From Cornus controversa (Eukaryota > Streptophyta > Magnoliopsida > Cornales > Cornaceae): DNA of 64,000 nucleotides. Shown here piece by piece: positions 38,623-52,000 of the stretch. The notes beneath the pieces are model-generated. The model was not told the DNA's origin. It searched no databases and saw only the letters and a list, made by a program, of their open reading frames with translations. Position numbers and translations under genes: made by a program. Within the stretch, counting starts at the first letter, position 1. Each line of letters starts with the position of its first letter. The stretch lies in contig CM048848.1 in assembly GCA_026545225.1 (NCBI GenBank), forward strand, positions 46,594,306 to 46,658,305, in the 5' to 3' direction.

Positions 38623-40278
38623 CAGGGCTGGCTGGGAGTAAGTATTCATTGCGTCGGACGCACCGTGCGCCGGGTGCATTCAATATCTATACGTCGGCTA
38701 GAGTCTTAGGCGAGTTAGGCGGTCGTCTAAGGCCCAAGCAAATAGAAGGTCCCTAATTTTCTATTTCTATATAGGATTAGATTTTCTAAAAATTTTAGTT
38801 ATTTATATTAAGCTCCAATCGATGGTAGAGATTTAATAGTGAGCTCAAATAATTTAATAATTTCTAAAACTTTTCATTCCACTTTCTATTAAAACTCCTA
38901 TTTCTTTCCTTATCTCATCTCCCTTTTTTTTCCTCTCCTCACATGAATAATTATGAAAATTCATAAAACTTTCCACTATTAACTTTTTTTTTTCTTTAAT
39001 TGTGAGAATTGATAATACTTTCCGATATTAACTTTTAACAAATTCTATTTATCTTTTACTTAAATTATTTTGTAGTCTTATTATTATTTTTTTCTTATAT
39101 TTTTTAGGGAGACGATATTCACACTTCCCTTCTCTCCTATTGCACTCCACTTGCTTTTTCTTTTAAAAGAAATAGCAAAAAAGTCCAAAAACTCATTAAT
39201 GCATCATCTTTTATTTTATAATACCATAACTACCCTTTATCCTATAAACTTTAACTCTTTTTATCTTCTTTAGTACCTTTTTTTTTTGTTTTTTTTTAGA
39301 GTAATGTCAAAAGATATAATTTATTCAGGAGAGATAAATTTTTTTGGGTCATTTTTTTGTATAGTATATTGTTTTTCCTCAAATTAGATTATTTATTCTA
39401 CATAGTATAACTTTTTTTTGGGTCATGTCAAAAGAAATAATTAAGTTACATTTTTTTGGCTCTTTTTTTTTTTTTTTTAAGTTCTTGTCAAAAGAGATCT
39501 TTTTATTCAACATAAATAACTTTTTTTTAATCCGGTAAAAATAGATAATTTATTTAGAATAAATAACCTTTTTTTTTTTGTCATGTCAAAAGAGAACATA
39601 TTTAGAAGAGAACTTTTTTTCTTAGATTCTCTCGAAAGAACCTAAAATATTAAAGATGAAAAACAAAGAGGGGATATCTTAAAGGGTAATTGTGTGATTT
39701 GATAAAAAATAATAATCATTCACTTGTAAAGTTATGATTATAATGTCATTTCATTTAAGATGGGAGTGCAAATTTATAAAAAAGGAGTACGAATATCGCC
39801 TTCCATTTTTTAAACTTATCTCTTCTTATCTCTTAACTTTTTTCTTCTCTGGTCCCTATCTCTCCTTTATTTATCTTTTTCTCTCCCACTTATTTTCTTA
39901 TTTAATCATACATTTTCTCTCTTTTATCATTTTTCATGCCCTTGTGCCTGTGTGTCCCAAGTGTTGGAACATAAGACATTGTAGAGGTGTTTATTTTATT
40001 TGCAATTTTTTTTATCAACATACAAAAAAAAATTTGAATTTAAATGTGAAACAATTTAAAAAGGCAAGAAAATATATATTAACTCGTGTTAATTATATAC
40101 TCAAATGCACAAGAAGTATTAAAAATACTTTCAATACAACTATTTGACTAGCGATTTTGTATTTGAAGAGGCAAGAAGAATGATTTATAAATAATTTTTT
40201 AATATAATTTTATATTATAAATTAAATATCAGGCCACATGGTGTTTTTTTTGCCTTAGGCCTCAAATTGTTTGCCCTG
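38623..40278. mobile_element. hAT-like non-autonomous element, about 1.66 kb
   Basis: It begins CAGGGCTGGCTGGG and ends GTTTGCCCTG, hAT-style CAGGG...CCCTG termini; both sub-terminal regions contain TTAGGC(GG)/CTAAGGCC motifs (38705-38735 and about 40252-40262). Flanks TCCATTTG and TCAATATG match at six of eight bases, consistent with an aged 8-bp target duplication. A 137-codon open frame at 39734-40147 shows no recognised transposase motif. The interior is strikingly T-rich with many TTTTTTT tracts. Confidence 0.6.
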
Positions 40279-41699
40279 TCAATATGTACGTGCAAAATGG
40301 AAGCACAATCTTCACAAGAAAATGTATTTTTAGTTAAAAACCTAAATATTGGTCAATCGTAAGGTCCCTTTATTTTTGTATGCTTTTATATGTATCAAAA
40401 TCATGGATAATTAAACGTTACATAATTTCATTATAAAGGATATTTTTGTCATTTAAGTGATTGCCACATAATATTTGAGATGCACATCTCAAATTAAATT
40501 CGAAATGTATATCGCTACTCTACGTGAAAAGGTGTTAAAAATAACATACATCCATACTTGTACACGATTGTTGAAATATCACATGATTCTCTAAGTGTGT
40601 GCATGTTACTGCACGTAGAATCTTATGATATTCTTGATTAATTTAACCTTTTTGAAATGAGATTAGATATATTTTAAGGACCTAAAATTATGTATTTTAA
40701 ATACAATGCATATGGTTTATTAACCTATATATTGACTTGGACCAAATGACTACATGAGCAAACCTACTCGAGAATGACCTAGGTGTCAAATGCGAGGAAT
40801 GCATAATGAAACTATTGCAAAATTAAAAACATACAAAATTAATTACTTTTATTAGTAGAACCGAACCTAAGGATGACTTTGGCTACTTACATGTTCCTCC
40901 TTTGAAGAGTAAAGAATCAGGTCCAATGTAATTTAAAAATGACATGTTCTGACTTCGGATAATTTATCTCAATTTCGACGGAAATCCATTTTGAAAAATG
41001 AGTTCTATAAGTGTGAAACGAAAGCATTTTGAATGTAAGGGTGATTTAAAAATGTTTTTGAGTTTTGAAAAAGTTTAGGAAATTTCAAAAGTTTCCAAAA
41101 GAAAATACATTGAACATTTTTTTTTAATATAAATTGACAAAATACCTAGATCGATGTTCCAGAGATCTAATGACCATGTTTATTTATGTGACCATAACCT
41201 AAATGTGCCTAGAAAAATCCTATGAATGTGACCAAAATGTTCTCCTAATGAATGATAGCAATAATGCGACCATGATGTTAAATCAAAATATTGCTAAAAT
41301 TCCAATTTTGAGGTAAAGCTTTAAGAGTTTTAAAAGGGCCATAGAAATGGGTTTTTCAAAAGAAAAATAAGCTTTAATAATAATAGTAAAAAAAAAAAAA
41401 AAAGGTTTAGTTTTGAAAATAACGTCTTTGGAGGCACAAAAGGTCCTTTCAAAAAGCTTTGCATTTGGACAAATAAACGTGATGACCATACGTGATTTTT
41501 TAGAATTTGAATGAACTTAAAATGATTAATTATGGTGTGAAAAATAAAGCTTAACTTAAACATTAAAAAATTGCAAAATGGTGACACTGACGTTAATTCA
41601 AAAAAATGTTAGATTAAACCCGCTATTAAAAGGATTTTTTTTTGGGGATAGAAGAAGAAAATTTTCAGAATGCTTTTAAGTTAAAAAGGTCTATAAAAT

Positions 41700-42175
41700 T
41701 TATTAAAATAATATGCTTTTGAAAATTTCAAAATTTGCAATTTTGATGGTTTATGACAAGATTGACCTTTTTCTAAAAAAGTGAGGGATGTGCAATAATT
41801 CGTGGGACTTTCAAGGAATGTAAAAATATTTTTCTACAAAATTTATTTTGCTTAAGAATACCATGAAAATCCTTTTAAAAATGTGATTTTAGAAAAATAT
41901 GTAAGACAACCAATTTTCAGGTTTCGTTACGATTTCAACAAAATAATGGTAGTGTCCTAAGATTGAGTTTAATGCATTTAATCTAAAAGTGCATTAAAAC
42001 TAGTGATTAAATTAACATAAACATATTCTATGAAATTCATTAAAATTCTTGTTTTAGCCTATGGTTAGGTCCAAGTCTTTAACAAAATTTTGGTTATATA
42101 TATATCATAATTAATTAATTTAGTATATTAAAAATACTTAACCAAAAGGGGTAAGTACCTCCCTGACCAGCCATT
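41700..42175 (-). repeat. Right arm of the large inverted repeat
   Basis: On the minus strand it reads CAGGGAGGTACTTACCCCTTTT, ACCATAGGC, CAATCTTAGGACACTACC and CAAAATTGCAAATTTTG, matching the arm at 37270-37860. The arms are about 3.8 kb apart and enclose the hAT-like element. Confidence 0.5.
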
Positions 42176-42178
42176 TTT

Positions 42179-42183
<5 letters not shown>

Positions 42184-42229
<46 letters not shown>
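42184..42229. repeat. (AT)n microsatellite
   Basis: About 23 AT units, 720 bp upstream of the ThrRS start. Confidence 0.95.
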
Positions 42230-42230
<1 letters not shown>

Positions 42231-42776
42231 CCTTTCTCCTTTTGACAGGATTAACAAGAATTACAACCTCTTGAACTTTAATCCGGAGAAGGTAGCAGCT
42301 AACAAGTAATGGTACCTGCACATGACATCAGGAATTCACTCACGTGTTAAAGTCAAGTAAATTTGGAGCAGTCTCTCTTGTAGCAATATTGGTAACTAGA
42401 ATTATAATTTACAGCCGATCGTATTGATCCGATTTTTATTTTTTGTGTGTGGAGCGGTCGGTTTCATTACATGATGTCGTGTGATGGGACCCACTACTCT
42501 ACTCACATAAACCTATTCTTGACCTAGTCCGATTCAGACTTTCTATCATTACTCTTGTAATTATAAGTGATAACACACGTTACTAAAAATGAGTGATACA
42601 ATGTTATGCAATTTCCTAAATTGAGTTACTAATGATTAATATCACCTAATAGAAACTCTCAGGATAATGGTCCGTTAAAGTCCTTGAGGTTCATGGTATG
42701 ATTGGATTCATTAATCTGTCAAATCGGCTACGCAACCCAGATCTAACTATTTTAGTTAGTCCAAAATCTATTCTGA

Positions 42777-42816
42777 GAGGCCCAATGAATCATTCAGCCC
42801 CGTCCACAGGCCCATT
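42777..42816 (+). promoter_or_regulatory. Two GGCCCA (site II-type) elements upstream of ThrRS
   Basis: GGCCCA occurs at 42779-42784 and 42809-42814, 30 bp apart and 137-172 bp upstream of the first ThrRS ATG. The reverse complement TGGGCC is the site II element that in plants is enriched upstream of translation, ribosomal-protein and nuclear genes for mitochondrial proteins, where TCP factors bind. A CCCTAAAC stretch resembling a telo-box fragment follows at 42917-42924. No clear TATA box is visible. Function here is inferred. Confidence 0.5.
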
Positions 42817-42950
42817 GCTTATTTTCCACGCCAAGGTTGTACCATACGCAATTACGCAAACTAAATACGACGCCGTTGAAAAGAATCTAAGTAAAATCAA
42901 AATTAAATTTTAAAAGCCCTAAACCTCTCCAAACAAGACATTAACAACGA

Positions 42951-43085
42951 ATGCTATGTTTACAAGGGTGGTGGCGATTCTCATTTTCCCCCCGCCGTTG
43001 TCAGCCGTATAAAGCTTCGCGCCGCCTCTTCTCACCACCACCACTACCACCACCACCACCACCACCATCACCATCGGCAGCGATG
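42951..43085 (+). promoter_or_regulatory. Alternative translation starts and presequence of ThrRS
   Basis: The first in-frame ATG (42951) follows an in-frame stop at 42942-42944 and has a poor context: C at -3 and C at +4. The second in-frame ATG (43083) has G at -3 and G at +4. The 44 codons between them contain no Asp or Glu, five Arg (among them SPRRCQP and KASRRLF), and end in a proline run encoded by a CCA repeat (43032-43073), which looks like a mitochondrial presequence. Leaky scanning would give a long organellar and a short cytosolic enzyme. Confidence 0.65.
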
Positions 43086-46000
43086 GGTAAAAAGGTGAAT
43101 AATGTTCCTTCAAAGTCCACTCCGGACCACCCCAAAGACGAAGCGTATCTCCAATCTATCATCCCCAAACGCATCGCACTCTTCCAATCCATCCAAGCAC
43201 AACAACTCTCCAATCGCCTATCCATCACCAGCGATCCCATCAAGTACTCTCTCTCTCTCTCTCTCTTTCCTAACCATTACATACACATACATATAATACA
43301 TATACATATCTCTCTCTATATATATTTAGTGTCAATCCATAGCCTGCAATCACATTAATCATTCTCTCACTCTTTGCCAAACCCTAACAAACACATACAT
43401 ATATACATATACATGTGCATATATATATATATATCTGTATGTATTTATTTATTTGTTTTTTGCTGTTAGGATAACTTTGCCGGATGGAACAGTAAAGGAA
43501 GGGAAGAAGTGGACGTCGACACCGCTTGACATAGCAAAGGAGATATCGAAGAGTTTGGCGGCGAATGCATTGATTTCTAAGGTGAACGGAGTTCTCTGGG
43601 ACATGCTGAGGCCACTGGAAGGCGACTGCGAGCTCAAGTTGTTCACTTTTGATAGCGACGAAGGTCGCGATACCTTTTGGCATTCTAGTGCTCACATTCT
43701 CGGGCAGGTACAAGCTTTCTTCTATAACTGTTTATGCGTTCAGTGTGGATCAGAAAGTACATATTTGGGTTGATTGGTTTTGGATTGTGTAGGCCCTTGA
43801 AATGGAGTTTGGGTGCAAATTGTGCATTGGACCGTGTACTACAAGAGGGGAGGTATCTTATGTTACGTTATTGTTCTCATGTTATTTCAAATTTACATTT
43901 ATATGGGGAGCTCAGTGTGATATGTTTTTGGTCTTCACAATATCTAGTACTGCAATTCTGTTGTGTTAGCTAAGGTGGTGTTAGATAAAATTGAAAATTT
44001 CGGAGTTGAATATTGAGTGCTGGAGTTGTAAGTGATAATGTTAAACTGAAAATTTCTTTCGTACCTGTTTAATTTCTAGTGTTGTGTATAGTGAGAAGTG
44101 AAGTCCCTATCACTCAATTTTTTCTCATTTTAAATGGTTTTATAATTTGAACCAAACACAGTTAATTGTAAGATCACTTAATTTGTTCAAAATTAAGTAT
44201 TAAATTGAGTTATCAAACAACACTTAGGTAATGAGTTTGTGGAATATTGCATTTGTCTTTTCATAGATTAGCTTGATTTTGCTCTATTCACCTTTTGCAT
44301 TCAGACTGATCCCAATTATTTCAAAATCTTTGTCTATCTACTAGATAGACTTTAAGAATAAAATTTGGTTGATTGATTTGGAATTTTTTGATTAAAGAAT
44401 AATAATTTTGGATTTAGGTCGACTACACAACGTCTAGGTTGTTTGCATCAGTTTCTAGACATAATAAATGAATTAATGTAGGCAAAATACATGTGCTTTT
44501 TATGTCCTTGGTTGGCCTCTGTGTTTGGTATAATCATATCTCTTAACTTTCTTTAGTGGAATGAACTAAGCTTTGGTCTTGATTGAAAGTGTTTGTAACA
44601 TTGTCTTAACTTCGTTGAACTTCAATGAGATATGGAAATACCTAGTAAACTTTAGTTATGAATGGGCAGTTGTGTTTTACAATTTTAACTTCAACCCAAT
44701 CTTACTTATCAGTAATAAAATAAAATAAATAATATTAACTTCAGGCCCTATGCCTTGTGTGAATTAGTTCTACTGTCACTTCTACATTTCTCAGTAGTTG
44801 AGTTTTGATAAAAAATTTAAAGTTTAAAATATTTCGCATGTGCATATGTCTTTTTATTGAAAAAAGGGAAAATTACGTCCACCTCTTCTATGGCACAATT
44901 ACATGGATCTATCCCATTGATTCAATAATTACATTGGCTTCAATTGTCAAAAATTTCTATTTAACAATGTTATGTAAAATGACCTTTTTACACAACTTAT
45001 TTTAATACTTTTTAGCCCAAAAAAAAAAAAAACTGGAACTTAGCATAAACAAAAAGTCTATTATGTCCTCTTTGGCTCCTTATTTGTTTATTGGAACTCT
45101 TTGACGGTTGTCAAGACTTCCTCAAATTGAGAGTGCATCCAGAAAGCCTACTTTGCTTTGGTTGGATGGGTAAAGCCGAGGTTGAGATAAGATCATGACT
45201 AGGTTGAGTTAGACTTATCAATTGCGTGGTTGGTTAGGCACAACTAATTGGGTAGCTAACTGTACTTCCTTAATCAACCAAACGCATACAAGAGTTTGGA
45301 GAAAATAAAGAAGCATAGAACAGGTATGCGTGTTTGACAGTTAGAAGGGAATGAAACATCAAATAAACATAACAAGCTAAGCTATGTAGAATGATGCAAA
45401 AGAGAATGCTAAAACAAGGAAGGGGGTAAAGGAAATGCAAATCAAGCAAGCTGAGACATCAAGGTTTTTACATGGTTCGGTACCACCCTCGGTATTTTAC
45501 ATCCATGACTTGAGAAGCCAAGAGCCTCTCAATGTTTTCACTATTCTTCTGCATCTCTTAGGGCAAACTCTTACATTCTTCAACCCAAGGAATTTTTTTT
45601 TTTGATAAGTAAAAAATTGTATTAGAAAGCACCCAAATGAAGGGAGGGGTGGCCCTTAAACAAGAATCAATTAAGGATCTGAAACAAAGGAACCTAGGAA
45701 ATCATTCATTTCTCCCATGGAGTTACAATATTTACCATGCACCTAACAAAAGAGTGTGTTATAATTGAGAATTTAAGCACCCCAGTAGGAGTCTCTTCAT
45801 TGTCAAACGTTCTTCGGTTCTGCTCCCGCCACAAACACCACCACACGCACAGGGGGGTCGTCTTCCAATAGTCGCGAGCTTTGGCGTCCACTAGACCACC
45901 ACTCCAAGCTTCCATCAAACCTCTAGTAGAGCTAGGCATGACCCACTGAACCCCGAACAATCCTAGAAGCAAGTTCCAATAGTCTCGGGCCATTGGAAAG

Positions 46001-49000
46001 TGAAGTAAAAGATGATTGACCGACTCCTCATCTCTCTTGCACATACAACACCAGTTCACAATGATCTGTTGCCTTTTCCTCAAGTTGACAAGCGTCAAAA
46101 TATTCCCAAGAACGGATGTCCATCCGAAAAAGGCCACCTTGGGGGGGAGCCTTAGTGTGCCACATAGGCTTCCACGGGAAAGTCGTCCTTGCGAACCTAG
46201 AAATGCTCCTATAAAAGGGTCTCACCTCAAAGCCCTTTGGAGAGGGTATCCACACTAGAGAATCGTCTCTCCCGCTATTCACAACTTGGAGATAGAGCAA
46301 CTCCAAAAAGCGAATGGCATCCTCGGTCTCCCAGTCCTTAAGATTTCTCGTGAAGCCAACATCCCAGATTGTTCTCCCACTATCAAGATGATAGCAGTTA
46401 GATACAAAAGCATGACGGTTTTGTGAAATCCGATAGAGTCTAGGAAATAATTGAGCCAGAGGCCTATCGCCAGACCACCAATCCTCCCAGAAACGAATGT
46501 CTCCGCCGTTCCCAACCCTGAATCTGATGTATTTGGAAAACTCTAGCTACCCCTTTCGGATTGACTTCCAAACACCTACACCCCTAGGAGTCTTTACCTC
46601 CCTAGAGCACCACCTCCCCTCTCGACTTCCTTGATCGTGACTTCAGACATGGTAGTGAATACTCTGATTTTTGAACTTGTAGTCGTAACCGACATAAGCT
46701 CCTGAATCACGAGTCTTGGGTTCTTGGGTGACAAGGTCTAGGCTGGTGTGAACATAGAAGTCATGGATCTACTGGATGCCAAGGTGCGACCGCAAGTGCA
46801 TGAAGAACATATCATGGATGCATGAGGGTCAGAACCTGAAATGCAACACACTAGAGAGAACATTTAATTCTCACATTAATAGGCTGTAATCATCAAAACA
46901 ACTAGATTGGACTTGGGTTAAAGCCTTTCGGCTCACAGCTTTGTAATGCTATATTAGAACCCATACGTCTTACCACCAAAGTTCTAGTTGGAAAGAATGA
47001 ATTTCATTTCAACAATGAAGTAACAAACTTTATTTTACTTAAATGCATCTCGATATAGAACTTGAAGCACAATAAGATAGTACAACATTGAGCACAGCAT
47101 TGAAAACCCAAGCCCCCATTCTATTACACCACCTTGTAAGAAATGCAACAGAAGGACCCCAACATGGCAACCTAAGTTGCAACCTAGTAATAGAATTTCA
47201 CAATTCATGATGAACAAAAAACACGAGCTCAGCAATCCACCAGAATTGGTAACTGAAAACTTTGACTCATTGAGAGGATTGCTGACATTTGAGAAGGTTG
47301 GGAGAATTCAAGCTAGAGCAACTACATGCATAAGAGACTTGAACTGTTGAATAGCTGGAAAGATATGATTCTACGGTGTTTTAGGATGGTGAAAAAGCGC
47401 ACGGGTATGTATTGGAAGCGATAGAAGTAGAAGATGTATGACAAGAAGAATATGCAATTGGAGGGGCATTTGCTGATGGGGTAGCAGAGGAGCCACTGGA
47501 ATAAGTTCTTGGAGCGGCAGCAGTACCAGCGGGTGTCGTGGATCTCAGTGGCGGTGGAGGAGAGAGTGTTGATGGCAAAGGCCAGGGTCATGGCAAGGCC
47601 ATGGGGCCAGGATGGGGCGTAGTAGGACGGCGCTGCTGCAGCTGAGAAGGAATTTTTCCCATGGAGCAACAATAGGACTGTAATGTAGAACTTTTATAAC
47701 TCTATAACTTAGACATTTAAGGCCCAATAACCTGACTATACCCAAAATAGAACTCATGGATTACCATTGCAGCCCATGACTAGAAATTTTGAAGCTACAA
47801 AATATTATTGTTTCCTAAAGCTTGACAACACATATAAAACTAAAACAACAGCCTATTACTGAAATATAAATTTAACATAAGACTCAATTTAAACCAAAAC
47901 ATGACCAGGCAGGGTCTCAAGAGGGCTACATTCTGAATTTCTAATTTGCCCTTTCTATTCTTGGCATGCTCTACATCGCCATATCAAATGCTTGGAGTTG
48001 TGTTATGACATTGCGGAGGAACTTTAACAGGGTACTGCAGTTTGTACATTTTCCACCAATTCGTCTAGCCTTGTTAAAGACGTGTTGATTAATAATGTTC
48101 GCACTGTTACGTTGGGCCATTTTCTCTGGTTCCAAATAAATGCCTAATATCACTATTACTTTGATTTTCCCTGTTTATGATCCAAGTGTTGTAGAGAAAT
48201 TTTCGGTTCTGTTTCTTCATACCTCTGCTTAGTGTGTGTGTGCGTATATAATTTTTTTATTTGTTATAAAGTGCAATTATACTATAGCTTCTCATGAATT
48301 GTCAAATGGTCCCCTAGGGTTTCTACTATGATGCATTTTATGGTGAACTAGGCTTAAATGAGGATCATTTCAAACAGATTGCTTCTGGGGCCGATAAAGC
48401 TGTTGCGGTATTGTTCTTTTATCTTTTCTTAGTTTAACCAATTATGAAGTTGGAGCTTTACTTTGTTTTTTCCTTGCTGGTATTATAGCATTGTTATTGT
48501 TGTTATTATTTGTTGTAGATGGAATTGATCCTTTTTGATCTTTGCTTCATATTGTCTCATTCATGTTTAGTAGTAATAATGTAATAGATACGAATGTTAA
48601 GATTATAAAATTTGAAGTTATTTTATATAGAATGGAGAAAAATAATAGTGATTTTGGTGTTGTCGTTCTTTATTGCTGACACATTAATTTTTTGAAATAT
48701 AATAGTAAAGTATGACCATGACCATGACCATGGACTGCAAATTCAAAACAGCTGATACTTATTTGGCAGTTCAACTGCATGCTCTCTCTCTCTCTCTTTA
48801 TCACACACACAATATCATTCTTTTATTTACTTCTCCATTGTTCTGACAAAATGTCAAGAACTTCCCTTGGAATAAAGCTGACAGAGGGTCATGTGTACAC
48901 TTCTTAGCCTGTCAACTGTTTTCATTTAGCTGCACTATTTTGGGAGGGTTGGCGGGATCTTGTTGAATTGTGCTAGGTTTGCTTGAAATGTATGATGATA

Positions 49001-52000
49001 GAGCAACTTTTATTCGCAGCATATTCTTTTTTTTTTGATAAGTAAAATTTCATAAAAGCGCCCAAACGGGGGACGCGTCCCAAGCATTACAACCAAAATT
49101 CAAATTCTAAGGCTATCTACAAAAGTCAAAAGGGACTCCGATGAAGAACAAAAGAAGCCCTCCGACCAAAAAAAAGAGAAAATTGAGAATAGAGCCTCTA
49201 ACAACACCCCAAGGCTGTTCCACATCTTCAAAAACTCTCTCGTTCCGCTTCTTCCAAAGGGCCCACCAAAGACAGTGAGGAGCAACCCTTCAAGAATGCC
49301 TAATGTCATGACGCACCCGAAAGCCATGCCAAGCAGTAATGCAGCTCGTATTAAATCCCATCCCTCCCTCGCTCTAGGGCAATGAAGGAGAAGATGATTA
49401 ACCGTTTCCTCTGCTTGCTTACACATACAACATCTATTTGCGAAGATGTGTCCTCTCTTTCTTAGATTATCCATGGTCAGAATCTTCCCCATTGATGCCG
49501 TCCACACAAAGAAAGCCACCTTCAAAGGAGCTCTAGAACGCCAAATAGCTTTTCAAGGAAAGGACGGACTGTGAGATTTTACTAACTTCCGATAAAAAGA
49601 TCGAACCTCAAATCTCCCATGGGTCGATCCGGTGCAAACCAACTTATCACACCCACTCCCTGGACAATCCTGTCCATAAAGAAAGGCCAAAAATTCTGTC
49701 ATCTCCTCCAACTCCCAATCTTGTAAAGATCTCACAAACTGGATATCCCAGACCAGGCGCCCGCCATCAAGGTGATAGCACTGCGCGACCATAATCTGTC
49801 TATCCAATGCAATTCAATCACCAACTTCTTTCTTTGTACTGTTTCATACCTAATTAGTTGTTTATGTGGTCTTTTTATTTTATATGGCGTCAACTGAGGA
49901 CTGAATCAGTAAATGTAAGATCTTAACAATGTTGAAGTGGCAGGATCTTTTTCTTCTTTTTATTGCAATATGCAACATATTGATCTTCTCTAGAGGTTTA
50001 CATGTATTTTGAGGGATGCATCCATAATGTAAGTTACTTGATATGCTTTTTGTCTAGGAAAAACAACCTTTTGAACGCATTGAAGTTTCAAGGGAGCAGG
50101 CTCTTGAGATGTTTTCTGAAAATAAATTTAAGGCAAGTGAAACTTCATTTTTACATCATAAAGAACTTATTATCTGTTAATTATCAATTATCATTCATGT
50201 TTGTATTATATTTGACAATATTCTTAATTCATTTACTTTTTTTATTGTCTTTATCAGATTGAAATTATCAATGAATTACCAGAAGACAAAACTATTACAG
50301 TATACAGATGTGGCCCCTTGGTTGATTTGTGTCGTGGACCACACATACCAAATACATCTTTTGTTAAAGCATTTACTTGTTTAAAGGTGATTTGTGTACA
50401 GTATTACTGATTGGAATGCAGTGAATTTGTTTTTTGTGCTTATTTTATGTGTGATGCATTTGAAATATTCAGGCTTCATCAGCTTATTGGAGGGGGAATA
50501 AAGATCGTGAAAGCTTACAAAGAGTTTATGGGATATCATACCCTGATAAAAAACGCTTGAAGGTAAATTTCACCTGTTCTCCTTTCTTTTGGGGATAATT
50601 AAGAAGGGATCTTATTAGAGGGAAAGAAGGACACAGAGGCTGAGAAGGATGAGGAATCCATCGAGCCAAAAGAAGAAAAAGAAAGGAGATTGAACTATAA
50701 TTGTCATACAGGAAATACAACCTGTAATGATAAAAGAGCAACCTTAAATATATCAGCTCATAGCAGCCATTAAGGAAGCTCATGTAGGTAGAAGTGACAC
50801 CTTGGAATCAAGGAGGCTCCTTTTTATCCTAGAAGGAACTTTCTTATTTGCTTGTTTCTTAGATAAGTTTTTTCTGCTTAATTGATTAACGTGCTTTAAC
50901 AACAGTGCCTCCAGATCAGTTATTTCTGCTTAATTGGTTAATATATATATTTTTAAGAATAGTGCCTCCTGAGAGAAGGGACTGTTGCCAAGGCTATGAT
51001 ACTACGTGATGTGCCAATGTCACAATTTGATCTAGAGGGGGTGAAAAGCTCTTTTGCGCATTTTCATAATTATTACTTAATTTCAATTTTAACTAATTTA
51101 AACCAATTAATCAATCCAAGCCATAAAGCAATAAAGTAAATCAAAGACAAATTTACATGAAAAAGTTCAAAGGGAAAAAATCACGGGACCTATGCCTGCC
51201 AGACCAAATCCACCATGAAGATAATTTCTAAAACCCTAAAAACACCTAGTTACCTCATATCTAGACTCAGGTCAGATGTTCCTCCTTGGATTCTGCTACT
51301 ATTGATCAAGGAATCTGCTTATCACATGATTTGCTCTTCCTCTTGTGATTGATCTTCTCTATGAGTCATTCAACCTTCAAATGTATAGATGATGTGACTT
51401 GTGCTCGATCAATCTTCAACTCTTTAATGAAGCTTCTTACTTTACAACTCAATCACTTGGTATAAATTTATGAAAGACCTCACTTGTGATAAAAATTCTA
51501 AAGATCATTGTGTCTCCTATGTTTTCTTCTTGGAGTGACAAGAGATTGATTTGGAATGCTTTAGATGAGTTTTGGAAAGTTTAGAATCCTTGTTCGACTT
51601 GGAAACACATGTTTTACCGATTTTGGGCTTCCACTGAGTGATCCAAGGCAAGTTCGATCGATCCAAACAACTTCACTGATGGCCGACTGATACTCAATTG
51701 ATCGAGGCTTTGATCGTAGCTCTATAGAGTGAGTATGATCAATCGAAGTCTAGGTTCAATTGATCCAAACTTTCTGCCAAACCTGACTGCACATTGTCTA
51801 ACTTCGGACACTTCTTTGACCTTGGTAGATAAAAAAAGTCTCATGCTTCGTTTATGCTCTGTTTAGTTTTTTGTGTCTAAATTTTACTTTTCAACTTGCT
51901 ATGGCATGAGCCGAATCCTTCTTTTCTTTTCAAAACATAATTAAATAATGTTTGGTAACATTTTGTCTTGGAGTTTGGTTGTGTTGGTATACCTTGTTAA

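Larger units (their letters stand above)
43853..48317 (+). other. 4.5-kb ThrRS intron
   Basis: Apart from L1 fragment A (45592-46600) it holds unclassified sequence; 45465-45590 has TTTTTACATGGTTCGGTACCACCC, typical of copia/TRIM LTRs. A GC-rich, coding-like block at 47390-47660 is described separately. Confidence 0.5.

Noticed and set aside
42956-43012. The out-of-frame mini-ORF as a conserved peptide gene
   Set aside because: Too short and overlapped by the presequence; kept only as a possible uORF.
43453-43773. A 106-codon open frame as a separate protein
   Set aside because: It is ThrRS exon 2 read through both flanking introns.
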